Numbered from the stretch's first letter, positions 46,351-59,744 are shown. The stretch is 64,000 nt of DNA from Holothuria scabra (GCA_037179385.1 CM074179.1:74389719-74453718), one strand, 5' to 3'. Notes: generated by a model from the sequence alone, not told the origin. Translations and numbers: made by a program.

Positions 46351-47796
46351 GACTTGGTTCCATGAAGGCGAGCTGTGATTCGGGTACAATAGGTCAAACA
46401 ACAAAAGATATCAAAGGAAACTTTGTACAGTGAGCGTCACACAGTTAACAGTGTAAGGCAATGTAGAATAGAGTGACTCAGCTGGCTTCTGTGTGCTCAG
46501 ATGACATGAGGACTGGAGGTGGTACACAGTAGATGAAGAATAATGTTAATAACAACAAACACATGTGAAAGGACTCGTCTGATTCTTCTGAAGTTATGGA
46601 TCCCTCTCACTGATTGTCGTGAGCATGTCCTTTTATATCAGGCAGCCTTTATTCCAGAAACCTCCAGATGTGACACACTTTCTAGAGAGTACAGTTCCAG
46701 CAACAACAGTTGCTATAATTTATAATCCCTTACAGTTCTTTCCAGATGAACACCAATTATTCTCGTGCAGTAACAATTTCTGAAATGTGCAGCTGTGCAG
46801 GAGTTAGAGTGTCCTTGCTCGTCCCTGTCGCTTGTTGGCCAATTCAATCTGTTGTTCCATGCGAGCTGTTCATGACTCGTAACAAAATAGATACCTTGAA
46901 ATAGTTTTCTATTATCACATTTTACCTCTGTACAATTTTTCTCCTCTGTCAGAGATCAGTTCACAACATTGAGCTACAGAGGTGGCCATTACAAGTGGAA
47001 CCCAGCTAGCTCTTAACTGTATTTGATTATTTGAGCCAAAATTCCTAAGATTATTAGCTTCCAAATTTAGTATCAAAGATTATTATTTGACAAACCTTAT
47101 GCTGCTAGCTGTCCTCATAAGGACATGTGAGCATGCATGAATTGGAAATTGGAATTGATTAATTAAATATACCACAGGTTTTTAGTTTGTTTTATAAAAA
47201 AGAACTAAACTTCTGGTCATTGGATCAAATGCCGTTGAACGTGCATCAATGGTTATTGCTTAATTGGGTGAATCAAATTGTAACTTACCCCAAACTGATC
47301 ACTGTTATCTGACATAATTTATCACAGTTGACTGACAGTACAAACCACAGTGTCTGGACAGAATAAATCATACAGCCTGTTAAACCAGGTGCTCAATGGA
47401 CTTAACCTTTTACTGAGTAAACAGTGTCTGCCTCTGTTTAGTCCTCAGAACAAGGCCTGTTAAAGTAGTTCAGGTAATCAAAGCAAGCTTTATACTAATG
47501 CCTACAGTGTATCAAACCCAGGAAACTTGTGTGTTGTGTCTATAAGTAGACAAAAAGCAAAGTTACAAGTCTTGTTAGATTCTGGGTTAATAGGGTTATC
47601 AGTTTTTGTTAATTTTCAAGGACATCATAGCCATTGAGAGGGGCATTTCATCAAAAAATTCAATACAAAGAGCTGCCCCCAATAGCTAAAACTTGACAAA
47701 ATAAAGTGCTTTAATTTTGATTAAAATAAAACATGTTTACTTCTTTATCAAGTTATAAGAATACAATTCGTTACCTGCAGCATTATATCGGTTTGG
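46351..47796. other. Intron sequence, no exon or repeat recognised
   Basis: No phase-compatible exon with good splice sites was seen, and no repeat shared with other parts of the window. The sequence is A+T-rich and looks unique. Confidence 0.45.
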
Positions 47797-48133
47797 GAGT
47801 TTTCTCTTGTTTGTGGAGGTCAAAGGTTATTTGGGGTCACAAAACTTCAAAACCTTTAGACATGATATTTGGAGGAGCATAAAATGTGAGAGATCTCATA
47901 CTTTTCTTGTGAATTGTTCATATTTAGCATGTTGATTGCCATATGCAGTAGGGTAGGTAATACCTATTGTTTTAAGTGGAAGTGAAAGTTTATTTTGGTT
48001 ACAGGATTTCAAAAGGTTTTGACCTGCTAATATGATATTTCAAGTAGGATATCTGTGTGGGATCTCATGCTTGTCATGATTGTTACAATATATATCTTAT
48101 GGCAAGGAATCACTAAGCCTTTTGGCTTTCTAG
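47797..48133 (+). mobile_element. 3' fragment of family A minisatellite element
   Basis: Two decayed units (GTGGAGGTCAAAGGTTATTT near 47814 and TGGAAGTGAAAGTTTATTTTGG near 47980) are followed by the family A 3' end: GGCAAGGAATC, ACTAAGCC-TTTT-GGCTT and CTAG (48111-48133). CTAG in place of CTGG still fits a CTRR end. The 5' part is missing. Confidence 0.65.
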
Positions 48134-48134
48134 T

Positions 48135-50093
48135 GTTCTTTTGGTTTGGGTGAAAGTGAAACCTATGCATTCATGATGGTGTGTGTGCATTTGTAAATGG
48201 TGGAAATTGAGGAGTACCTCGGTTAGAGAGACAAATCGGGGGCCCCCTTCTGCAATGGAGTAGTAGTGAGAACGTGTTTTGGGATCGATTTGAGCAACTT
48301 CCTCTATTTGGTATTTTACGACCTTATCTGGATAACACTTCTGTGTATGTAAATAGTCGAAATCTTGGTTATTTGTCTGGGTACACACCTTCCAACTGAG
48401 ATAACATACGATTTCAGCCCATCATGGGGAGGTTGTAGTATATCAGTCAGAATATATATTGTTTATGTAGAAGGGCCCTTCACAGTCTATGGTAGCTGTT
48501 ATGTCTCTTTAAATACAGGTATGTCCTGTGTATGTGTGTGTGTACTTGTGTTGTAGTACAAACAGAAGACCCAAACAATGGATTTTAGGTCCTCTGGTGG
48601 AAATTCAAGAGATTTTTGGAGTCCTCTCTTGTCCAAACAGAAGACAGTCTATTGTTAAGGTCAGGGTTAAGGAAGCAGGAACAAAGGAAAACACAATGAG
48701 GTCCTCAGGTTGTGTGTAAAAACAACATGTGTATGTATTTGTAAATGGTGGAAATTGAGGTACTGTAATTTGTCTGGATACACACCTGCCAACCGAGGTA
48801 ACACAGACAATTGAGGAGTACCTCGGTTAGAGAAACAAGTCTGGGGCCCCCTTCTGCAATGAAGTAGTAGTGAGAAGTTGTTTTGTGATCGATTTGAGCA
48901 ACTTCCTATATTTGGTCTGTTACAACCTTATCTGGATAACACTTTTTGTGTATGTTTGTACATGGTCGAAATCGAGGTAATTTGGGTACACACCTTCTAA
49001 CATACGATTTCAACCCAACAAGGGGAGGTTGTAGGACATGTCAGAATATATATTGTTTATGTAGATGAGCCCTTCACAACCTATGGTAGCTTTTATGTCT
49101 CTTAGCTAATTTTGACTGTTTCCTCGTTTGTGTGGTTCAAAACTTGCCTACCTTTTTTTCGCCATTGAAAAGTGTGTGTGTGCATGTGTGTATGTGATTG
49201 TGAAACTGCTCATTAACAGGATATCTCAAGATAGGAATGTCTGACAGTTTTCAAACTTGGTATGTAGGTTCCTCATACTGAGAGGAGGAACCCTATTGTT
49301 TTTGGTGGAGGTCAAAGGTCATTTGGGGTCACCAGGGTCAAAGTCTGGAAATCTTGTTTGTGCAATATCTCAAGGTAAGAAAATTGGATAGATTGCATAC
49401 TTCGTATGTGGATAAATTATGGTCAGAAGATAACTCCCTATTGATTTTGGCGGAGGTCTGATCAACGGTCATCCGGCGCCACCATGAGTCAAAGTCTGAA
49501 AACCTTGTAAATGCAATATCTCAAGGTAGGAAACTTGGAAACATTCTATATTTAGGTATGTGGATGCATTATGATCAGAAGATGGTCCCTATTGTTTTTG
49601 GCAGAGGTCAAATGCCTTCCGGGGTCACCAGGGGTCAAAATCTGAAAACTTTATTAACGTGGTAGGAAACTTGGATAGATGTAGATCATATTTGGTATGT
49701 GGATGTGTTATGGTCAAAGTCATCTGCGGTTAGCAGGGGTCAAAAAAGTCTGAAAACCTTTTTCATTCAGTATATCAAGATAGCTCTCTGTCTGTTTGTC
49801 TAGCTTTCTTTCTATAGCTTTTATGGATCTCAAAGGTCATGTGGGTCAAAATGTGAATGAAACCCTTATTAGGTGTTAACACATCTCAAGGTGGGAAACT
49901 GAATGGATGCACAGTATGGTGAGAAGATGTTCCCTATTTTTGTGGGTGGAGGTCAAAGGTCACCTGGGATAACAAAATTAATTTTTGAACATTCTAGTAT
50001 AACATTTGAGTGAGAAGATATGGCACATGGTGGCATTATTTGAAATGGAACATTTATTTATCATCAAAACCTCAATGCTTTTTTGTATTCTGA
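48135..50093 (+). mobile_element. Family B minisatellite element, composite with two 430-bp repeats
   Basis: The 5' signature (GTGAAACCTATGCATTCATG, then GGTGTGTG) begins directly after the family A fragment. Two copies of the 430-bp segment follow (48189-48513 and 48737-49168), then tandem units with GGTCAAAGGTCATTTGGGG and weaker variants. The 3' end is CAAAACCTCAATGC, a T-rich hairpin loop and CTGA at 50090-50093. The 430-bp segment is shared with the copy at 40143, so it is a genuine part of one subfamily. Confidence 0.6.
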
Positions 50094-50321
50094 TTTTTTT
50101 TTAAATCTATGTATTTTTTTTAAATCTCTGCATCAATTATCAAATACATTCACCTACCTTCTAGCATGATGATTTTGTGCATTATGAATATGTGCCTTAT
50201 GCTCTAGATTATGAAAACCTTTTAAAGAGAAATTAGGGGTATCACACCTTGCCCCCATAGGTGCTTTTGCTACTATATCCACAAATGTTCTCTTCCAAGT
50301 TTGTTTCTGTTCCTCTTGTAG

Positions 50322-50361
50322 ACTGCAGCATTGATGGAAGAAACAGAAATTGGAGATACAG
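50322..50361 (+). CDS. Ig-superfamily receptor: cytoplasmic exon 4
   Basis: Acceptor TTCTGTTCCTCTTGTAG and donor ACAG/GTAGGT bound a 40-base exon, phase 0 in and phase 1 out. It encodes TAALMEETEIGDT, an acidic segment. The polypyrimidine tract is good and the phases fit both neighbours. No domain is recognised. Confidence 0.62.
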
Positions 50362-50540
50362 GTAGGTGTGATGGAAGGACAAGTTACATAAGTATATCAG
50401 ATTGAGGACTTCATTAACAGAATTCTTGAAAGAATAGTAACAAAATATAGGTGTGACCTTCTCTCAGGTATATGTGTAGAGATAAGTGTACAGTAACTTC
50501 CCTCATAGTATGAATATGTCATTTGTTAATTTGATGATCA

Positions 50541-50686
50541 ACCAATATAAGTTAAAGGGAGTATGTCTGAGAAGGGTAAATTTTCACCTTTTTCATCTTT
50601 TAGAGAACAGAATTTCTGTTCTCTAAAAGATGAAAAAGGTGAAAATTTACCCTTCTCAGACGTACTCCCTTTAACTTATATTGGGT
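50541..50686. repeat. 146-bp near-perfect palindrome with almost no loop
   Basis: Arms of about 72 bases meet at GAGAACAGAA-T-TTCTGTTCTC. Only about two mismatches were seen (for example GTATGTC against GTACGTC). Outer sequence is ACCAATATAAGTTAAAGGG on the left and its complement on the right. No target duplication was identified. It is intronic, 180 bases after cytoplasmic exon 4. Confidence 0.85.
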
Positions 50687-52592
50687 GATTTTTATTAATG
50701 CCTTGCAGAAGTGTTTGGAAAAATCCTGTTACAATAAGTGCTGAAGATGAGGGTCTATGTTGCTTTCTCAAGAACCAACATCACCACATGGAAGATCAAG
50801 TAGTCAATTATTACCTTTAATTATTGTCTATGCTCAATGAGCTTATAAAATGACTTTTAATTTAAAGGACCTATTTGTGAATCAATGCAAACCAAGGAGT
50901 TCTCCTATACATAAATTTCTCAACCTATGCAGTTAGAAACATATTGTAACATGATTGGCAAGATTCATTCATGAAATAGGATGCCCAGACACACTAATTC
51001 TAATTAGGGTGATTGCATTTCCTCTTTAAATCAAATCTAACTTTCCTTCTTGAAATTTTTTACTTTTCTCTTAAGCCTAAATTTAAAAGTAAAGATGCAG
51101 CTTTTAAAGTCTAAAAATGTATCATTTCCCCATGTCCTTGTAAGGCCTATGCTATGGCTACACACCTGATGATGATGCCTACCCTGGTGTCATGTAAAGA
51201 GCACTAGGTGAAAGCTTGTGCTGGATAACATCTCTTAAGGGTGCCATGCATTCCATATGCTAAGAATTCAGTCAGCAATTTTAAAGTTTAAATCATGTTG
51301 TAAGTCCCAAGCTTCAAGAAAGACAACACCATTTTGGATTTAGGGAAACTTAGAGGAAAAAAAAATTTATAAAGGTGTCATCCCTCCCCTAGGATAATTT
51401 CACCCTCACAGGATGGAAAAAATCACTAAATAATTAGGATCCTAAAAATATAATCAATTCAATGTTTTACAAAGTTTTAGAAAGATAACACCGTTTTGCT
51501 TCCAAACATTACAGAGACCAAAATTTCTCACTGGATAGGATGTCATCATCATCTGCTCTTGGACAGCATCTCTCTTGCCTTTTGTGTAGGCACAAAATTT
51601 GAAGAATATTGAATCACTAAATAATGATAATTTGTAATATGACCAAAGCCTGTCAACATTATTACAGTTTTGAACCTAAGCCATGCCTTACATGTGCTCT
51701 ATCCCTCAGACTCAGCCCTCTGTACACATTGATACCCATAACATGGGAATGGAAGGGTCTGCATGTGTGTCAACTGTCCATAGGTATACCACTTGGTGCT
51801 ACACTTAGTGTCATGAACTGCCTTCTAGAGATTTTGCCCAAGCTACAGACCGGGGATTTTCAGGAGTTATAGGTTTGACAGCAGCTCTCCATTACCAAAA
51901 GAGTGTAATGTTCAAATGTTCACTCATGTTCAAAGTAAATGGTCCAAGATTTGCCATAAAAAATTTTCACAGTCATTGACCAGGTAATGTCAGATGGCAA
52001 TATCGCCTACCCCTTACTATATTTCCTATAAAACTATATTTTTCCCAATACTTTCCTATATTTCAGGAGACAAATTTAAAGTCGTATTTAATTTCCAAAA
52101 TTTCCTATATTTTTTCTGCTGACTTGTTATGTTTCACCTGACAAGAAAATATCTTGAACATTAGACTTCAACACAGGAGAGTAGTGAGGATGTTAAGGAA
52201 TGTTCCCTTATTTGATCAAGCAGAAGTTTGGTCCCTCACCTGCTTTTTTGTTCTTTTTTTTTGTTTCCTATGTCAATTCCAAACTTTTTTGTATGCTAAA
52301 GTTCATGTTCAAACAGTCATTGATTTAGATAAGGTGTATCCTGGATATATGCTGTTACTGCAGTTTGGATTTTTTAAGTGTGTTTCAGATCTGTTAACTC
52401 AGAATTTTATGATGACCATATTGAAGGATTTTAGTTGCTTAGATGAGGTTTTATATCTCAGTTTCTAACCAAAAGGTTTAATCAGGCTTGCCACAGCCTT
52501 TGTTTTTCAGTTACGGCTCACTGGCTTGTTTTCCCAACTTAATGGCTTATGCTGATCACCAAGCATAACATTTGACAGTACATTTTGTTCCC
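50687..52592. other. Intron sequence, no exon supported
   Basis: Several open frames of up to about 100 codons occur but lack splice sites in the required phase and any domain. No repeat shared with other parts of the window was recognised. Confidence 0.45.
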
Positions 52593-55500
52593 TTTTTGAT
52601 TCCTTGTAGAAGGCAGGCAAGGAATCTATGCCATGGTGATGTCGTGTGGGTGTGTGTGTATGTGTGTGTGTGACACCTTTGGCTTGTTTACAAAATATCT
52701 CAAGAAGGGTAAGTGTGACTAATCTCATATTTAGTGTGTGGGTTGGCCATATTGAGTAGGTGATCCCTATCAGTAGCGTAGCCAGCGGGGGGGCAGGGGG
52801 GGAGAGTGCCCCCCCACAGAAATTTTGGGGACGCGATGGGCGATGTTGAAAAAATGAAGGGGAGCCAAAAAAATAAAAAAAAAATAAACGGCAAGAGGAG
52901 GGAGGGAATCGGGGACATTTTTTTTTACAGTTTTTCGGGGGGGGGGGCTCTTAGTCGTTACGATAAAGTATGCAGTCCCCGACGGCGACTAGTCTCCCCG
53001 ATGGTTAACCTGTTTTTTGCTCGCAAGGGACAATTTCCCTAATAAGAACCCCAAATTTTCGGCGCGCTACGCGCGCTGTAGATTCACTCCAGTTTTTTCA
53101 GTACTTCCATTCCACATGTCTAGAAATTGTAAGTCCTCTTACCAAGTAACTGGTAGGCAGAGTGCACAGGTTATGCAGAGGTCGTAAATTTTATCCCATA
53201 TCACAAAGCCTAGTTGCTGTTGTCTTGTGTGTGTCATGTGATAGGTCAGATGGTGAGCCACTCACGGAGCATAGTTTGGCTATTTTATCGGGTATTCCAG
53301 GTGGTTTCGACACAATTTATGTTATCCCCGATACGGTCTACAACCCCTACAGTTTTTATTTTTTTTCTTTTTGTTCTTAATGATTACATAGGCAATGTTA
53401 TTTTTGTGAGCCCACCCAAAAATTTTGCGCGCTTTGCGCGCTTTGCAATGTCACGATTTAGATTCAAAAGAACACTAACTCGGCTTTTAAAATATTAAGG
53501 AACATTGTGGAAAGTGTGCCCAAGGCTGCAATGATATGGGATATTTAGTCTCCTTCATACCACCCTCTCGACATAGGGGCTGTGGAACTTGTGGTCGCTG
53601 GCATGGCCCGCCCCCTGTCGGGGATAACCTGTCGCCTTCTCATGGTCGGTTTAGTTACTTTGGCTTTCACAAGAGTTATTTCTGCGATAAACCCCATAAT
53701 GTTCGGTACGCTTTGCACACTCTTCCTCAGTTCCGTTACCTAGAGCTAATAAAGTACAAACCCTTCCCATCTTTTCATGTGAATTAATAAGTAGAATAAA
53801 TGGATTAATGTTCATGTCGGGAATTTCATCTCATTTCGCTAAGTTAGTTAATTATCTCTTGTGTCAGTCGTGCGGTACGGACTCGAAGAAGAAATTACAA
53901 TATAATTTGTGTCCGATAGGGCCCAAATGCCGGGACAATTTATTGACCTATATAAGATTTAAATAAGTACAGATTCTTTCTAGTGTAGGCTAACCCCCAA
54001 AATCTTTGCCCCCTTTTCCACGGTTAAATCAGTGCGGAAATATCTTCCTCTAGCATATACAAATTTGATGTCGTATATGGCTCGCAATGACAGGTATAGT
54101 TCACAGGTTTTCTTCAAACCTCCCTCATCAACTCATCGACTGCATCCTGGCTGTCGGGGCTTGGGTCGCTACCCACCCTGCCCCTCCCCCGTTCGGAGAG
54201 TGGCCCTTCGTCGGACAAATCCTGGCGCCAAGCCTGGAGGGAAGACAGATTTTTCCAGTTATGACTTGTATATGTGTAATGAAGCAATGAACTAGAAATG
54301 GAAGCTGCATTTTTTGGAGAGCGGCAACTATTTTGGAGGGGCTGTCAATTTCACTAGGAGGACGTGTCGGCCCTCTAAAACTCCCTATGGAGAACACTGG
54401 AATCTAGTATAAAAAGAACAAAATATAGCACCATATTGCATTTAAGCTCTTCGAGACAGCAAAACATACCAAAAGGGGAAGGTGACACCCAGGGAGACAG
54501 GCCTGTGGTAAGGGGGTTCAGGGGGTTCGCACTTAGTCCCGCCCATACCTAATTTTTCTTATTTTAATTTTTTTTTTTATTTAAATGGAGTTTTGGCATT
54601 TTTCAGGGCAAAATGTCAATTCCGCTGGTTTAGCCAAATAAATGTAAGCCTTATGAGTAGCTGTTTTGTTCCAGTGCGACACAATTCCCTAGGGCCCCAT
54701 TGACTCGTACCGAGTAACCTTCTTACAGTCACACACTAACCCTGCTAACTCTCGAGGGAATAAGGAAAACATTGATACAAGATTGAAAATGTCCAAAAAT
54801 TCCAACTTAGGTGTTCACCAGATCACTCAATTTTGATGTAAAATCTCCTTGGGGCAGGAGGGGGAGAACCACACCTTCTCCCCATTCGGTCGCTCGGCTC
54901 CTCACTTGGGCGCTTCGCTCCCTCAAGAAACTGCCACACCCCAGTGGCGGCGATGAAAAATGAAAAAGTTTGGGCTAAAGGTATGTTCAGTCCCTCAATA
55001 TTTGTCAAGTGCTCCAATTAAGAAGCGGGGAGAATTTCGAAGTTGGGCTGAACGTATTCTTGCTTAAAACACTCGGGAAGTGCCGTTTCCGGCCATCTGA
55101 GGGGTTTGCAAAACCAAAAATTTTCTTGTACGCTCCGCGCCAATCGATGTTAGAGCTCCGCTTAGAAACATCTATTAACATTTTTCATAGATTGATTTTT
55201 TTTTTTTTTGCATTAATTGAGAAATATCAGAAATGAGATCCATATTTCTAGACTGGGAACATGCAGCATAAAACACTCGGGAAGTGCCGTTTCCTGCCAT
55301 CTGAGGGGTTTCTAAAACCAAAAATTTTCTTGTACACTCCGCGCCAACCGATGGTGGCGCTCCGCTTAGATAGTCCCATCGTTCAAGATTGGGGACGATG
55401 AGTCGACTTTGCCCCCCCACAAGAAAATCCTGGCTACGCCCCTGATCCCTATTGTTTTTGGTGGAGTTCAAAGGTCATTTGGGGTCATGAGAGGTCAAAA

Positions 55501-57278
55501 GGTCAAAAAATTGTAAACATGATATCTCAGGAGTGGTTCATGTGACTATGCTCATATTTGGGTGTGTAGGTTGTTCATATTAAGTAGATGATCCCTATCA
55601 ATTTTCGTGGAGATCAAAGGTCATTTGGGGTCACAGGAAGTCAAATGGTAAATTCCTTCTTGAAAGCTTGTTTACACAATATCTCAAGAAGGGTAAGTGT
55701 GACTAATCTCACATTTAGTGTGTGGGTTGGCCATATTGAGTAGATGATCCCTATTGTTTTTGGTGGAGTTCAAAGGTCATTTGGGGTCATGAGAGGTCAA
55801 AAGGTCAAAAAATTGTAAACATGATATCTCAGGAGTGGTTCATGTGACTATGCTCATATTTGGGTGTGTAGGTTGTTCATATTAAGTAGATGATCCCTAT
55901 CAATTTTCGTGGAGATCAAAGGTCATTTGGGGTCACAGGAAGTCAAATGGTAAATTCCTTCTTGAAAGCTTGTTTACACAATATCTCAAGAAGGGTAAGT
56001 GTGACTAATCTCACATTTAGTATGTGGGTTGGCCATATTGAGTAGATGATCCCTATTGTTTTTGGTGGAGTTCAAAGCTCATTTGGGGTCATGAGAGGTC
56101 AAAAGGTCAGAATATTGTAAACATGATATCTCAGGAATGGTTCATGTGACTGTGCTCATATTTGGGTGTGTAGGTTGTTCATATTAAGTAGATGATCCCT
56201 ATCAATTTTCGTGGAGATCAAAGGTCATTTGGGGTCACAGGCGGCCAAACTGTAAATTCCTTAGTGATAGCTTGTTTACACGATATCTCAAGAAGGGTAA
56301 GTGTGACTAATCTCATATTTGGTGTGTGGGTTGGCCATATTAAGTAGATGATCCCTATTGTTTTTGGTGGAGGTCAAAGGTCATTTGGGGTCATGAGAGG
56401 TCAAAAGGTCAAAATATTGTAAACATGATATCTCAGGAACGGTACATGTGACTTTGCTCATATTTGGGTGTGTAGGTTGTTCATATTGAGTAGATGATTT
56501 CTGTCAATTTTCGTGGAGGTCAAAGGTCATGTGGGGTCATGAGAGGTCAAAAGGTCAAAACATCATAAACATGTTATCTCAAGAACGGTACATGTGACTC
56601 TGTCAATATTTGATGTGTAGGTTGGTCCTAATGAGTAGATGATTCCTATTGATTTTCATGGAGGTCAAAAGTCATTTGGGGTCATGAGAGGTCAAATGGT
56701 AAATTCCTTCAAAAAGCTTGTTTACATGATATCTCAAAAAGGGTAAGTGTGACTAAACCCATATTTGGTGTGTGGGTCGGCCATATTGAATAGATGATCC
56801 CTTTTGTTTTTGGTGCTGGTCAAAGGTCATTTGGGGTCACGGGAGGTCAAATGGTTTATTCCTTAGTGATAGCTTGTTTACATGATATCTCAAGAAGGGT
56901 AAGTGTGACTTATCTCATTTGGTGTGTGGGTTAGCCATATTGAGTAGATGATTCCTATTGGGTTTGGTGGAGGTTAAATGTCATTTGTGGTCATGAGAGG
57001 TCAAAGTCTCAATGTCATGTTTACACAATTTCTAGCGGCTGGAGTCTTGGATACTGCAAAATTTCACACAAAGTATGTGGATGTGATATAGTGAGCAGAA
57101 CCCTAGTTCTAGGTGGTCAAAGGTCATTCAGGGTCTTAATGTGGGAAGCTTGGATGCCTTGCATGTATACTTTGTGGGTACATTATGGAACACTGTCAAT
57201 CTGAAAAACGTATAAGAGCACTGTCAGTTTGAAAAAAAAAAGCTTACATTTCAGCGGCAAGCATTTTGGCTTTCTGGT
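52593..57278 (+). mobile_element. Helentron-like element, family A copy 2, interrupted by a hAT-like insertion
   Basis: The 5' end TTTTTGATTCCTTG and inverse GGCAAGGAATC are followed by GGTGATGTCGTG and a TG tract to about 52673, then tandem units. Units share TATCTCAAGAAGGGTAAGTG, GGTTGGCCATATTGAGTAG, ATGATCCCTATTG and GGTCAAAGGTCATTTGGGG-type blocks. The 3' end (CGGCAAGCATTTTGGC, then TTTCTGG) is degenerate. About 2.0 kb remains after removing the hAT-like element at 52771-55444. In several pairs of units, an AAGAAGGGTAAG unit alternates with a CAGGAGTGGTTCATG unit. Confidence 0.68.
52771..55444 (+). mobile_element. hAT-like non-autonomous transposon inserted in the minisatellite, perfect 8-bp TSD
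   Basis: Termini CAGTAGCGTAGCCAG (left) and CTGGCTACGCCCCTG (right) bound 2,674 bases. ATCCCTAT is duplicated at 52763-52770 and 55445-55452. Adjacent units show the uninterrupted site GATGATCCCTATTGTTTTTG, so the empty site is known exactly. Internal features include CGCGCGCTACGCGCGC-like motifs (near 53060 and 53428) and two close module copies at about 55070-55165 and 55267-55372. No transposase frame is seen. It shares structure with the element at 32187 and is younger than the array. Confidence 0.88.
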
Positions 57279-57373
57279 TAAAGTCTTTGTGTGACCATGC
57301 CAGTAGTATAACATTCCAGTGTGCTTTCTTGTCTCAGTATTTTCTGCCTCATAGCTTTCCTTTTCTTACTCAG

Positions 57374-57438
57374 GATCATCTGATGTTGACTCTGGAAAAA
57401 GCAGTGGCTCTGGTAATGGAGTTAATAGTGAAGATAAT
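57374..57438 (+). CDS. Ig-superfamily receptor: cytoplasmic exon 5
   Basis: Acceptor TTTTCTTACTCAG and donor GATAAT/GTAAGT bound a 65-base exon, phase 1 in and phase 0 out. It encodes a Ser/Gly/Asp-rich segment, GSSDVDSGKSSGSGNG then VNSEDN, likely disordered and phosphorylatable. DSGKSS loosely resembles the DSGxxS phosphodegron read by beta-TrCP, but the fourth residue is not hydrophobic as is usual. The acceptor is 95 bases after the end of the minisatellite element. Confidence 0.68.
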
Positions 57439-59744
57439 GTAAGTTGAGAAAGAAATTATGGTAGGAATTATATGGAGCCCATATCCAGTGGTATTGAAAT
57501 GTGTCAATCTGAAATCCCATAGATCATATTGACCCTTTCAAGAATAGAATCTTTCCCATGGACATTAAAGCAGCCAAATGAGCCATGATCTGAACATGCC
57601 TAGAGCTGTAGACCTTGGAGTATGCATTGTTTTGCCAAAAACTAGCCAAAGTACTATCCATATGGTTTGAATAGGATAAGGCCATGTAAAACAAGTGGGT
57701 GAGTCACAAGTAAGAAAAATAAGATACTAAAATACCATATTTGGTTTGACCTTTGTGAAATGTAAGGTTGACTGTTTGGTTTAGCTGGATACTTTTTAGA
57801 ACATCTACTGTATGCCCGCAAGGTCTTACTGTAAATTCTCTGTTGAAACCTTGGCAAATGTGCATCAGGGTTTTCATTTAACTTTCACCAAGGAGTGTTT
57901 TACTGCTAGTCATAATATGCAAAGGGTATGTGACTGCTAATAATTATTTCTAAAGCATATTTGACTCCCAATAAAAATTATCAAGGTGAATTCATTTACT
58001 GTTCACAGTCTATTCACTGCGTACTTTACATAATGTTACCTGTAGCTGTCAGAGATGCCTTCAATTAAGATGTGGACATAATGATTATGATTTTCACACT
58101 TGTATTACCCCATTATGATGACAGGTCAAAAATGTATGTTTTGGGTAAGGTGGTGTAAACACTTTGTTAATGATTCTTGCCCCTGTGTTTACTACTTGCA
58201 CCTGAAGCAAGCAGTAGTTTTCTGGATTCAGCAAAACAGATCTCCACATATTTACCACACAGTTCAATTGCACAATGCAGCTGGATAAGCAGAGTGATCA
58301 TAACTATTTTACCCAGTTTTCTTGTCTTTGCATATCTACTGTTGCTTACAAGTGGAAGCAAAAGGTGGCATTGTTTAGTACTGCAGTAAGTGTGATGCTC
58401 AAATGAAATGCAAGTGCTGTATACATAGGCCTATATATGGAGCAAGTTTGACTGCATTTGTGTGAGTGAATGACACGTTACACTTGGACATACTGTAGTC
58501 TAACATGACAGTAGGTAAGTGAACTAAAAGATGGTCAAAGGTAATTTGACCATATATGATTTTTACAGGCCATGTGTAAAACACCGTCACTCCGCCATTG
58601 ACTACATTTTTACAAGTAGCGTATGTAGGAGTACTAAAAATAGGACCCGGGTACCTGATCACCATACCCTTGGGGTACCCGCCTACCCAATGTTAGGGTG
58701 ACTAAAAGATACGAACATTTTGTAAAGCATGCTCCATAAGACATGCATGATAATATTTACAGCTGTATTGGAGAGGTAGCAATCACATTCCCAAGATCAG
58801 AAACATTTGATTTGTCAGAAGGTTTTGTCGTCTCGTTTTGTTTAAAATCAAAACGACAAGTAAAAGAAACTTGACAGAAAACAGCCAAATAAGAAAATTA
58901 GTACTTCCCAAGGCCTATATCAATCTGATACTGAATTTTGGGACGCTTTCCTACATGAAAAGCAAGCATACTAAGAGCTCGAAGCTTCTTCTTTTAAAGC
59001 ACCAATTTAAAAATATCAGCCAGTCAGAGCCCTGTATTAAGTTATTCTCTTGCACGTCCAAAATTACTGATTGTAAACAAACAACGTCATGTTTGTAAAC
59101 ATTGCTCGCTCACACTTATGTACAATGTGCATTGGAATGATCACTAAAGGGCTTGCACGTTCTTATAGTAGAAAGCTTCGTGTTGACATCCAGGCATGGT
59201 AACATAGCTTTCACACATAAACTTCGTAGTCTGTGTGAGCGCCATTTTGTGGTGAAATAATGTAATATGTAATAGCCTGTTTCAAAAACCTTTCTTGTAA
59301 ATGTTTACGGTGTTATTACATTGATATCTTTGTACTTTACAGATAGCGGCAAAGTGTTGATTTGCGTAAAACTGACATGTTTAACCATTATGAAATGTTT
59401 GAGGATTGTACCAGAGGTGTCATACAGTATTAATTATATGGGGAATTCTCTTCAAACTGCATAATTGTTCCATGTAGCAATTAACAGACTAATGCAAATA
59501 CTAAGCCTTCAGATTTAATGGCTAAATGCAAATTCTGAACTTATGTAGTGCTATTAAATATAAATTTCATTTACGGCTATGTCGACACAGTTTAGAACAA
59601 CGGTGATTTGAAACATTAGCTTACCCTATTAACAATATTAAGCGACACTACAAACATAGTTTTAAGGCACAAAAAGGCAGAACAATATTTTTTTTGTTCT
59701 AGACGGTCTTTTCTTAGATGATTGTTCATGTTGGAATACTTTCC
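57439..59744. other. Intron sequence, no exon recognised
   Basis: No phase-0 exon with adequate splice sites was found. The short open frames near 58100-58390 and 58838-59098 show no domain. The stretch has no recognised transposon ends. Confidence 0.45.

Noticed and set aside
48365..48556. 63-codon frame beginning at 48365 as a gene
   Set aside because: It lies within a repeat present three times in the window and is disrupted in the third copy, so it is treated as transposon-borne sequence.
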